Part shown: positions 7,087 through 12,525 of the stretch, in pieces
Numbering within the stretch: position 1 is the stretch's first letter
How the letters are laid out: each line of letters begins with the position of its first letter
Assembly (NCBI GenBank): GCA_030603465.1
Contig: JAUVXT010000047.1
Location: 1-12,525, forward strand
From: Deltaproteobacteria bacterium
GTDB lineage: Bacteria; Desulfobacterota; Syntrophia; Syntrophales; UBA2210
Reading direction: 5' to 3'
DNA: 12,525 bases
Notes under the pieces: model-generated
What the model was told of the DNA's origin: nothing
Seen by the model: only the letters and a program-made list of their open reading frames with translations
Database searches by the model: none
Program-made: the position numbers and the translations under genes

Positions 7087-8649
7087 CTACTTCGGATAAC
7101 CCGTTATTTCCCTTATCCTGTTATAGAATGGCTTTAAAGATTTGTACATCTTTTTGTAGACATCGTTATACAATTCATCGTAGATATCGTGGTTTTTCAG
7201 GTTCGGCTCATATACGTTACCCACATGCGTCATCGCCTTGACTGCCGTTTCAAAATCCGTGTGAAATCCGAGGCCGACGGCGGCATCGATAGCCGCTCCC
7301 AATCCTGAAGTTTCATAAATGTGGGACTTCGCGGTCGGTAGACCGAAAATATCGGCGGTGATCTGCATGGCGCTCTTGCTCTGAGACCCGCCACCTGAAA
7401 CGCGAAGACTTGTAATGGGGATCTTTGTCTTCTTTTCTATACGTTCCTTCCCCTCTCTCAGTGAATAACACAGTCCCTCCAGGATTGACCGATAGAGATG
7501 CGACCTTGTGTGCACATCTCCGAATCCAATAATTGCGCCCTTTGCCTCCGGTCCGGGAAGTTTCAATCCCGGCGACCAGTAAGGTTGAAGGACAAGCCCC
7601 ATAGATCCCGGGGGAATTTCCTCTATCAGCTTTTCAAAAAGCGTTTCCGCCTCGAGCCCGTTTTCAGCGGCTTCCTGACATTCCTGATACCCGAATTCCT
7701 TCTTGAACCAGCTTACCATCCAGAATCCCCGGTAGATCTGAACTTCTATTGTATGGTATCCCGGTATGGCCGAGGGGTAAGGAGGAAGCAGGGGAATTGC
7801 CTCGACATATTTTTTGTGAGTCACATTAATAGTGGCCGTAGTTCCGTAACTCAAACATCCGATAGATGAATCCAAGCTTCCGGAACCTATTACCTCACAT
7901 GCCTTGTCTGCCGCCGCTGCAATGAGTGGAAGTCCGGCGGGTATTCCGGTGTCTATGGCGGCATTTTTTGTAATTACTCCGATTTCCTCCCCCGGCGTAA
8001 TCAATTCAGGCAGCAACGCGGGGTCCATAGGCAAAACCCTCCATTTCCAGTCCCAGCCGGACGCCCACCTGAGGTTTTTATAATCAAAGGGAATGTAACC
8101 GACCTGGCACCCCACGGAATCCGCGAATTTTTCCGTTAACCGGTATGTAAGATACCCGGAAAGCAACAGATACTTGTGCGTTTTCCTCCACACCTCGGGC
8201 TGATAGGTACGAATCCAGTTTGCCTCCGCCTCTGCCTGAAAATATGCGATTGTATCTCCCATATTAATGAGCTTGAAGATCAATCCCCATAGTCCTCCAA
8301 TGGGCAACTGTCCGTGGGTCTTGCGCTGATCCAGCCAGTGCATGCATGGCCGGAGCGGCTCCCCTTTTTCATCGACATTTATTATTGTTCCCCTCTGTGT
8401 TGTAATGGAAACTCCGGCTATTCTTTCTCTATTTACCTTTTCCTGATTCCAGAGTCCCTGGCAGGCCTCACAAAGGGCCTTCCAGAATGTTTCCGGATCC
8501 TGTTCCGCCCAACCCGGATGAGTCGAAAAATATGGAGGCTTGAACGGCACTATTTGCGCGGCAATAAGCTGACCCTCCAGGTCAAAGACCAGGGCCTTCA
8601 TGCTCTGGGTTCCGTTATCGATAGCAAGCAGCAGATCTTTATTATTCAT
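7087..8649 (-). CDS. FGGY-family carbohydrate kinase (xylulokinase-like), substrate unknown
   Basis: An ATP-dependent sugar or polyol kinase of 520 residues with the two actin-like domains of the FGGY family. Visible motifs are AIDNGTQSMKALVFD (residues 9-23, phosphate-1 loop), LPLIAAAADKACEVIGSGS (240-258) with D248 as candidate catalytic base, LSYGTTATI (266-274), and the C-terminal ATP-binding SLRVSGGGSQSK (414-425) followed by ETSGLGAAIDAAVGLG (446-461). The segment GDTIAYFQAEAEANWIRTYQ (131-150) replaces the usual substrate-side region, so the sugar cannot be named. ATG at 8649 has a GGGGTG-type site about 5 nt upstream. No isomerase, aldolase or sugar transporter gene is adjacent, so the pathway is not evident. 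Xylulose, glycerol and other polyols are all open. Confidence 0.9.
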   Translation of the reverse strand: MNNKDLLLAIDNGTQSMKALVFDLEGQLIAAQIVPFKPPYFSTHPGWAEQDPETFWKALCEACQGLWNQEKVNRERIAGVSITTQRGTIINVDEKGEPLRPCMHWLDQRKTHGQLPIGGLWGLIFKLINMGDTIAYFQAEAEANWIRTYQPEVWRKTHKYLLLSGYLTYRLTEKFADSVGCQVGYIPFDYKNLRWASGWDWKWRVLPMDPALLPELITPGEEIGVITKNAAIDTGIPAGLPLIAAAADKACEVIGSGSLDSSIGCLSYGTTATINVTHKKYVEAIPLLPPYPSAIPGYHTIEVQIYRGFWMVSWFKKEFGYQECQEAAENGLEAETLFEKLIEEIPPGSMGLVLQPYWSPGLKLPGPEAKGAIIGFGDVHTRSHLYRSILEGLCYSLREGKERIEKKTKIPITSLRVSGGGSQSKSAMQITADIFGLPTAKSHIYETSGLGAAIDAAVGLGFHTDFETAVKAMTHVGNVYEPNLKNHDIYDELYNDVYKKMYKSLKPFYNRIREITGYPK

Positions 8650-8670
8650 TCTTCACCCCGCTCATTTTTT

Positions 8671-8700
8671 AATCCACAGATTTCGCAGATTACACGGATT
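8671..8700. repeat. Three 9-nt tandem near-repeats (dispersed-repeat-like)
   Basis: CACAGATTT (8675-8683), CGCAGATTA (8684-8692) and CACGGATTG (8693-8701) stand head to tail, preceded by AATC. From memory, sequences of this form recur as interspersed repeats in many environmental bacterial genomes. It lies in the 5' flank of the kinase, 21-50 nt before its ATG, so it would be transcribed as leader if the promoter lies upstream. Confidence 0.55.
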
Positions 8701-8734
8701 GCTCTAAATATATAGTTTTCCGGTTTATTGAAGC

Positions 8735-8756
8735 TCCCCGCACCAAGGTGCGGGGA
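8735..8756. repeat. GC-rich hairpin related to the 57-nt element's core
   Basis: A perfect inverted repeat, TCCCCGCACC (8735-8744) and GGTGCGGGGA (8747-8756), with AA at the centre. Its 20-nt core has the same frame as the hairpin at 8803-8822: CCCCGC, two variable bases, C-AA-G, two variable bases, GCGGGG. No T-tract follows on either strand, so it is not a typical intrinsic terminator, though it could pause or stabilise the upstream reductase transcript. Confidence 0.65.
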
Positions 8757-8789
8757 ATCTCCGACTGGTAAGGAAATTGTTTATTTTTT

Positions 8790-8846
8790 ATTCGCTCGCT
8801 AACCCCGCCGCAAGCAGCGGGGAACGCGCTCGCTGTTCAGTTCAAA
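8790..8846 (-). repeat. 57-nt hairpin repeat, copy A
   Basis: On the minus strand this copy starts 27 nt after the stop of the reductase gene and matches 11764-11820 at 53 of 57 positions. Order in sense orientation: TTTGAACTGAACAGCGAGCG, a hairpin of 20 nt (8803-8822; 6-bp outer stem CCCCGC/GCGGGG, then T-G, G-C and C-G pairs around TT), then TTAGCGAGCGAAT. The octamer AGCGAGCG flanks the hairpin as a direct repeat. An A-rich tract follows on the minus strand rather than T, so it is not a canonical terminator in this copy. Confidence 0.9.
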
Positions 8847-8873
8847 TTAGGGCTGTCATCTTAATATCAATCA

Positions 8874-9746
8874 TTAATCTCCGTTCAGCTTCTTCAACGC
8901 CAGAATAAGCGCCTGTGTTCCTGATCGTCCGTGTCCCTGCGCTTTCAGTTCAGTGTATAGCCGGCGCACCAACGCGAGACCGGGCAACGAAAAACCGGCC
9001 GCGGCTGCCTCGTCAAGCGCAATCCCCATATCTTTTATGAAGTGGTCAACCATAAATCCCGGCTCGTAATCTTTCTTAACAATTCTTGGCCCCAGATTGT
9101 TTATTAACCATGAACGGGCCGACCCTTTCCCAATTACATCGATTATCGCCTGTTCATCAAGCCCCTGTTTCGAAGCATAGAAGAGAGACTCACAGGCGCC
9201 TATTACTGTACCGGCAACCAGTATCTGGTTGCACATTTTTGTATGCTGACCGGCACCCGATTCTCCCATGTAAGAAATAGTTTTCCCCATCAGACGAAAA
9301 AGCGGCAAAACCTCATCAAAGGTTTTCTTATTTCCTCCCACCATTATTGCCAGCGTCGCGTCCCTTGCGCCGATATCACCACCCGAAACGGGGGCATCAA
9401 GACTCTCAATACCGGATTGTGAAGACACTTCCGCAATACGCTTCGCCAGACTCGGTTGGCTTGTTGTCATATCCACCAGGATTGCGGGATGCTTTTCAGT
9501 AGACATGATTCCACTCTCACCAAAATATATCTCCTCTACATCGGAAGGAAAACCAACTATTGTGAAGACTATTTCAGAATTGCTCGCCACAGAGGCAGGC
9601 GAGTCGTGCCACGCCCCTCCCCTGTCGAGAAGTTTTTCTGCCTTAGATTTTGTTCTGTTAAAAATATGGAGATCATGTCCCGCATTTTGCAGATGCCCCG
9701 CCATCGACAAACCCATTATACCCGTGCCGATCCATCCTATTTCCAT
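8874..9746 (-). CDS. NAD(P)-dependent 3-hydroxyisobutyrate dehydrogenase-family reductase
   Basis: A 290-residue beta-hydroxyacid dehydrogenase, typical length for the family. Rossmann loop GWIGTGIMGLSMAGHL (residues 4-19); NRT at 30-32 after the second strand suggests NADP(H) preference, as in short-chain semialdehyde reductases. Substrate motif DAPVSGG at 117-123, catalytic lysine K170 in GAGQHTKMCNQ, and conserved K238-D in DHFIKDMGIALDEA. Members reduce semialdehydes (succinic, glyoxylic, tartronic, methylmalonic) or oxidise 3-hydroxyisobutyrate; the sequence alone does not settle the substrate. ATG at 9746 follows GGGAAGG by about 7 nt. It is divergent from the diguanylate cyclase and 224 nt upstream of the kinase on the same strand, separated by repeats, so a shared pathway with the kinase is possible but unproven. 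Confidence 0.92.
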   Translation of the reverse strand: MEIGWIGTGIMGLSMAGHLQNAGHDLHIFNRTKSKAEKLLDRGGAWHDSPASVASNSEIVFTIVGFPSDVEEIYFGESGIMSTEKHPAILVDMTTSQPSLAKRIAEVSSQSGIESLDAPVSGGDIGARDATLAIMVGGNKKTFDEVLPLFRLMGKTISYMGESGAGQHTKMCNQILVAGTVIGACESLFYASKQGLDEQAIIDVIGKGSARSWLINNLGPRIVKKDYEPGFMVDHFIKDMGIALDEAAAAGFSLPGLALVRRLYTELKAQGHGRSGTQALILALKKLNGD

Positions 9747-10025
9747 AACACTACCTTCCCTTGAAAGAATATCAAATCAATTGCGTGGTATTGTTAATAA
9801 TACGCATTAGTGTGTAATATCCGTATGTGTAACGTGTTTCTCCCGGACCTTCGTTAATGTGTACCAAATGGCCGGCAAAACATCAATGCGATTTTTACGG
9901 ACTTAGCGTGGATCAATGTATAATAATTCGAAATGTGATAATCCGTTTATTGTTTCACGCTTTTAGTGTATATTTGATGGTAACAACCGCATTTCTTTAG
10001 AAAGAAATGCCCTCCGGGAGTGAAA
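9747..10025. promoter_or_regulatory. Divergent intergenic region with candidate promoter and repeated motifs
   Basis: This 279-nt region separates the divergent reductase and diguanylate cyclase genes. For the cyclase, TATAAT at 9919-9924 is a perfect -10 hexamer; the best -35 is a weak TTTACG at 9894-9899 (19-nt spacing). For the reductase, TTAACA on the minus strand (9792-9797) is a fair -35, with only a weak -10 behind it. The octamer TTAG[TC]GT[GA] occurs at 9807, 9903 and 9963, and a longer imperfect copy (ACGC, then TTAGTGT) links 9802-9818 with 9957-9974. An imperfect dyad, GCGTGGTATT with AATAATACGC, spans 9783-9805. No open reading frame of note is present. Confidence 0.4.
9989..10010. 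promoter_or_regulatory. Perfect 10-bp dyad just upstream of the diguanylate cyclase ribosome binding site
   Basis: GCATTTCTTT (9989-9998) and AAAGAAATGC (10001-10010) pair perfectly around AG. It ends 5 nt before the Shine-Dalgarno GGGAG (10016-10020). It could be a regulator's operator or, in RNA, a leader hairpin that controls access to the start. There is no T-tract after it, so it is not a terminator. Confidence 0.5.
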
Positions 10026-11759
10026 ATGAAGCTTGCAAACAAAATCAGCATTTCCTTTCTTGTAATTGGTTCAATTGTTTTATGTATTTCAACGCCCCTC
10101 TATTATTACTTTGCAAAGAACAGTCTGAAAAAACAAATATATAATCACCTTCAGACAACCGCACAATCAAGAGCCCATCACATAGAATCATTTCTAACTT
10201 GTCAAAAGGAAGCAATAAAACAGTTATCAGAAAGTATTGTGATTAAAAGATTCTTGTCTGCGGATATGAGGGACAGGGATTACTATCAAAGTTTTCATGA
10301 TGTCAATCGAAGACTGAAAAATACCGCTTCGATTGTGGAAAATACTTACGATGTCTTTGTTATTGACAAGAAGGGAATGATTGCCGCTTCAAGTAATGAA
10401 GAGGACGTGGGAAGGGACAAAAGTTTGGATGCGTATTTTACACAGGGCAAGCGAGGTTTTTTCGTTAAAGATGCGCACATATCCGAAGACACGAAGAAAG
10501 AAACCATTGCCTTTTCCGCGCCGGTATTTGACAGTGAGAAATCGAATGTTACCGGTGTTGTTGTTTCCAGGGTGTCAATGAAAGAAATATTCCGGATTGC
10601 AGACGACAGAACCGGACTCGGTAAAACTGGTGAAATCTATCTCACAAATAAAGATTTCTACATGATAACCCCTTCGCGCTTTATAAGTGATTCCTTTCTA
10701 TCAGTAGAAGTTAAGACGGAATATACGAAACAATGGTTTAAATCTACCGGCAAATCCGACGTATCGCCTCACAAACGAGAGCACATACCTTCTATATTAA
10801 AAGATTACAGGGGAGTAAATGTCCTCGGCACGCATGCTCATATAAATCAAATAGAGTGGTATCTCATGGCGGAGATTGACGAGACTGAGGCATTAGCGCC
10901 TCTGAAAATAATGAAAATTATTTCGTTTTTTATAGTATTATTATTTTCCATCCTGCTATGGATAATGGGCACAGCCTTTTCCAGACTCATGACAAGACCT
11001 TTACAAAGACTCCATGAGGGAACCGAAATAATCGGAAGCGGAGATCTCGACCATAAGGTAGGAACAGACGCAAGTGATGAAATAGGCCAGTTATCGAGAG
11101 CCTTCGATCAAATGACGGATGATCTGAAGCACACCACCACATCGATAGATAAACTCAAATACGAGACGGATCGGCGGAAAAAGCACGCGAAAGAACTTCT
11201 CGAAACTACACGAAAACTTAATAGGGCGAATCAGAAGCTCCGGCACCTTTCCTATGTAGATGACCTGACCGACATTGCCAATCGCCGCTACTTTGACGAA
11301 TTTCTCGAAAAGGAATGGAGACGCGCGGAGAGGCACAGCAAACCTCTTTCACTGATCATGATTGACATAGATTTTTTTAAAAATTACAACGATACATACG
11401 GACACCAAAAGGGAGATCAGTGCCTCGCGCAGATTGCAAAAGCCTTGAGTAGCACATTGAAAAGGCCGGGAGATTTTGTCGCCCGGTACGGAGGTGAAGA
11501 ATTTGTCGCTGTTCTGTCAGATACCGGCATAAACGGTGCTTCCAAAGTTGCCGAATCACTGCGTTTTAATGTACAGTCTCTGGCTATCAAACACAAGAGC
11601 AGCCCCATTGCGAAAATGGTTACAATAAGCCTGGGAATTTCCTCCATCTCTCCTGCCAGTAATTCGAAATCTGACATACTCATTAAGACTTCAGACAGAG
11701 CGCTGTACAAGGCGAAGCAGGAAGGACGTAACAGGGTTGTAATAAGTTACATAGATTGA
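10026..11759 (+). CDS. Membrane diguanylate cyclase with dCache, HAMP and GGDEF domains
   Basis: Predicted to make cyclic di-GMP from two GTP in response to an extracytoplasmic signal. Residues from ATG 10026 (577 aa): membrane segment about 7-28, a periplasmic sensor of about 260 residues with dCache character (YDVFVIDKKGMIAASS near 108-123), membrane segment about 296-316, HAMP about 317-368, a charged coiled coil about 370-406, then GGDEF. The cyclase domain has DDLTDIANRR (412-421), DIDFFKNYND (447-456), active-site GGEEF (489-493) and the inhibitory I-site RPGD (480-483) exactly 5 residues upstream, so product inhibition is expected. A GTG at 10020 is an alternative start, but it overlaps the Shine-Dalgarno GGGAG (10016-10020), which is 5 nt before the ATG. 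The gene stands alone on its strand; no effector or phosphodiesterase lies nearby. Confidence 0.95.
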   Translation: MKLANKISISFLVIGSIVLCISTPLYYYFAKNSLKKQIYNHLQTTAQSRAHHIESFLTCQKEAIKQLSESIVIKRFLSADMRDRDYYQSFHDVNRRLKNTASIVENTYDVFVIDKKGMIAASSNEEDVGRDKSLDAYFTQGKRGFFVKDAHISEDTKKETIAFSAPVFDSEKSNVTGVVVSRVSMKEIFRIADDRTGLGKTGEIYLTNKDFYMITPSRFISDSFLSVEVKTEYTKQWFKSTGKSDVSPHKREHIPSILKDYRGVNVLGTHAHINQIEWYLMAEIDETEALAPLKIMKIISFFIVLLFSILLWIMGTAFSRLMTRPLQRLHEGTEIIGSGDLDHKVGTDASDEIGQLSRAFDQMTDDLKHTTTSIDKLKYETDRRKKHAKELLETTRKLNRANQKLRHLSYVDDLTDIANRRYFDEFLEKEWRRAERHSKPLSLIMIDIDFFKNYNDTYGHQKGDQCLAQIAKALSSTLKRPGDFVARYGGEEFVAVLSDTGINGASKVAESLRFNVQSLAIKHKSSPIAKMVTISLGISSISPASNSKSDILIKTSDRALYKAKQEGRNRVVISYID

Positions 11760-11763
11760 GAGC

Positions 11764-11820
11764 TTTGAACTGAACAGCGAGCGCATTTCTCGCTGCTTGC
11801 GGCGGGATTAGCGAGCGAAT
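11764..11820 (+). repeat. 57-nt hairpin repeat, copy B
   Basis: Starts 4 nt after the diguanylate cyclase stop and is the inverted-orientation partner of 8790-8846 (53 of 57 identical). The hairpin (11788-11807) has TCTCGC pairing with GCGGGA. Relative to copy A the outermost C-G pair has become T-A (a compensated double change) and an inner C-G has become T-G, so the fold is kept. It is followed by ATTTTT, so in this copy it could act as a weak terminator for the cyclase transcript. Confidence 0.9.
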
Positions 11821-11821
11821 T

Positions 11822-11850
11822 TTTCGACCTTTTATAAAAGAACTTGCAAA
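11822..11850 (+). repeat. Left copy of an imperfect direct repeat flanking the toxin-antitoxin pair
   Basis: TTTCGACCTTTT (11822-11833) is repeated exactly at 12406-12417, and GAACTTGCAAA (11840-11850) resembles GAACTGCGAAA (12420-12430) after a short gap. The two copies enclose the toxin-antitoxin genes. A 12-mer alone could recur by chance in this window; position and the second matching block make it worth noting. Confidence 0.4.
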
Positions 11851-11872
11851 TTACTATTATAGCGCTTACAAT
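11844..11872 (+). promoter_or_regulatory. Promoter of the toxin-antitoxin operon
   Basis: TTGCAA (11844-11849) and TACAAT (11867-11872) match the sigma-70 -35 and -10 boxes at 4 and 5 of 6 bases with an ideal 17-nt spacer, 31 nt before the antitoxin start. Confidence 0.6.
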
Positions 11873-11890
11873 GTATTACAAATAAATACA
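11872..11890. promoter_or_regulatory. Candidate operator for antitoxin autorepression
   Basis: TGTATT (11872-11877) and AATACA (11885-11890) form an inverted repeat with a 7-nt spacer, between the -10 box and the antitoxin Shine-Dalgarno. Ribbon-helix-helix antitoxins usually repress their own promoter by binding such sites; the function here is inference. Confidence 0.35.
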
Positions 11891-11903
11891 CCGGAGGCAA
11901 TGT

Positions 11904-12122
11904 ATGAGTAAGGCATTATCAGTAAGAGTCACTGACGAACTCGCCTTAAAACTATCTGAAATTGCAGAAGATACAGAACGGCCCAAATCGTTTCATGTTC
12001 AAAAAGCTTTGGAAACCTATCTATCTGAAATCGCTGATTTACAGGTTGCCTATGATCGTTTGCATGATACTACCGATACGATTATTTCTGTTGCTGAGAT
12101 GAGGAAAGAACTTGAATTATAA
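11904..12122 (+). CDS. Ribbon-helix-helix antitoxin of a type II toxin-antitoxin pair
   Basis: A 72-residue protein with an N-terminal ribbon-helix-helix fold: strand ALSVRVT (4-10), helix DELALKLSEIAEDT (11-24), then RPKSFHVQKALETYLSE (26-42) as turn and second helix. The C-terminal part (about 47-72, ending in AEMRKELEL) is the expected toxin-binding tail. It resembles RelB/StbD/ParD-type CopG-family antitoxins. Dimers should bind the promoter and repress the operon while neutralising the toxin. The ATG at 11904 has a strong GGAGG (11893-11897) at 6 nt. An ATG at 11900 reads into a stop after three codons and is excluded. The gene overlaps the toxin start by 11 nt. Confidence 0.9.
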   Translation: MSKALSVRVTDELALKLSEIAEDTERPKSFHVQKALETYLSEIADLQVAYDRLHDTTDTIISVAEMRKELEL

Positions 12123-12363
12123 AATCGCCTTTAAAAAATCGGTTGCACGTGATCTCAAGAAAATAGATAAGGAATGGGCCACTAAAATATTAAAAAAAAT
12201 TGAAGATGAACTTCCCCAAAAAGCGGATACTTTGCCTGCATTAACTGGTAAATTTTCGGGTTTGAGAAAATTTCGGATTGGTGATTTTCGAGTAATATTC
12301 TCAATCATCGGTGACACGGCTCTTATTTTAAGAATCAGGCATCGGAAAGAAGCCTACCGATAA
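12112..12363 (+). CDS. RelE/ParE-superfamily toxin
   Basis: An 83-residue basic protein with the RelE/ParE fold: strand YKIAFKKSVARDLKKI (3-18), two helices, then GLRKFRIGDFRVIFSI (50-65) and the C-terminal RIRHRKEAYR (74-83). R52, R55, R60, R74 or R76 and Y82 lie where RelE-type mRNA interferases carry catalytic basic residues and a tyrosine, which favours ribosome-dependent mRNA cleavage over ParE gyrase poisoning; this is inferred from pattern. The start is TTG at 12112, overlapping the antitoxin stop (12120-12122) by 11 nt, with GAGGA about 7 nt upstream; no other start fits the fold's N terminus. Overlap and a weak start fit the usual low, coupled toxin synthesis. It appears complete and intact. 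Confidence 0.9.
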   Translation: MNYKIAFKKSVARDLKKIDKEWATKILKKIEDELPQKADTLPALTGKFSGLRKFRIGDFRVIFSIIGDTALILRIRHRKEAYR

Positions 12364-12501
12364 GATATAATATCTCACTGAACACGACGGGCTATAAATG
12401 CGCCGTTTCGACCTTTTGTGAACTGCGAAAAGCAAACCGTATTTTTGCCCTCAAGAGGATGAAGGGATTTAAGATAATATAGGCATAACCTTTAAGGATT
12501 G
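12364..12501. other. Right intergenic region, no gene seen
   Basis: No coding frame is supported in the 138 nt between the toxin stop and the terminator. It holds the right copy of the direct repeat (12406-12430) and, close to the edge, a CRISPR-repeat-like string ending GGATTGAAAC (12497-12505 region) discussed as a finding. Confidence 0.5.
12406..12430 (+). repeat. Right copy of the direct repeat flanking the toxin-antitoxin pair
   Basis: Exact TTTCGACCTTTT at 12406-12417 and GAACTGCGAAA at 12420-12430, matching the left copy at 11822-11850 with one 4-nt and one 1-nt gap and one mismatched block. Confidence 0.4.
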
Positions 12502-12525
12502 AAACGACCTGACAAGGTCGTTTTT
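12502..12525 (+). terminator. Rho-independent terminator at window edge
   Basis: AAACGACCT (12502-12510) pairs with AGGTCGTTT (12515-12523) around a GACA loop, and the T-run continues to the last base of the window. It would end the toxin-antitoxin transcript about 140 nt after the toxin stop. The T-tract is cut by the window edge. Confidence 0.7.

Noticed and set aside
8735..8756. Perfect GC-rich hairpin as an intrinsic terminator
   Set aside because: Neither strand has a T-tract after the stem.
10020..10025. GTG at 10020 as the diguanylate cyclase start
   Set aside because: It overlaps the Shine-Dalgarno; ATG 10026 has proper spacing.
8790..11820. Inverted 57-nt copies as ends of a composite transposon carrying reductase and cyclase
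   Set aside because: No transposase, no target-site duplication seen outside the copies, and each copy fits better as a unit tied to the gene end before it.

Overview
The window looks like chromosomal DNA of an anaerobic Desulfobacterota (deltaproteobacterial) bacterium, probably near the Syntrophales or Syntrophobacterales. This is inferred from protein character only: a UPF0280 protein, a DUF1285-like protein and a DnaE with an intact PHP domain occur together, base composition is moderate, and gaps carry short hairpin repeats of the kind common in such genomes. No rRNA, tRNA, transposase or phage gene is visible.

Layout. Positions 1-343 hold no convincing gene, but a compact cluster of DnaA-box-like sites lies at about 156-272. 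From 7013 leftwards, five minus-strand genes form a likely operon: dtd (D-aminoacyl-tRNA deacylase), a DUF1285-like gene that overlaps dtd by 4 nt, guaB (IMP dehydrogenase), dnaE (DNA polymerase III alpha, 5 nt after guaB) and a UPF0280/ApbE-like gene. A 90-bp palindromic element lies between the last two. The operon mixes translation quality control, GTP supply and DNA replication. Upstream of it, same strand, is an FGGY sugar kinase (7087-8649). A repeat-rich gap follows, then a 3-hydroxyisobutyrate-dehydrogenase-type reductase (8874-9746, minus). That gene is divergent from a membrane-bound diguanylate cyclase (10026-11759, plus) with dCache, HAMP and GGDEF domains. The right end carries a type II toxin-antitoxin pair (RHH antitoxin and RelE/ParE toxin, 11904-12363) with its own promoter, and a rho-independent terminator at the window edge.

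Most of the unusual signal is non-coding. A 57-nt element occurs twice in opposite orientations (8790-8846 and 11764-11820; 53 of 57 identical), each copy just downstream of a stop codon and in the sense orientation of that gene. Its central hairpin differs between copies by a compensated base pair and a wobble. A related hairpin sits 47 nt from the first copy. With the 90-bp element this suggests small structured dispersed repeats acting at transcript ends. Other points to check are the DnaA-box cluster, the full set of PHP metal ligands in DnaE (possible built-in proofreading), a perfect dyad in the diguanylate cyclase leader, a direct repeat around the toxin-antitoxin pair, and a CRISPR-repeat-like string at the right edge.
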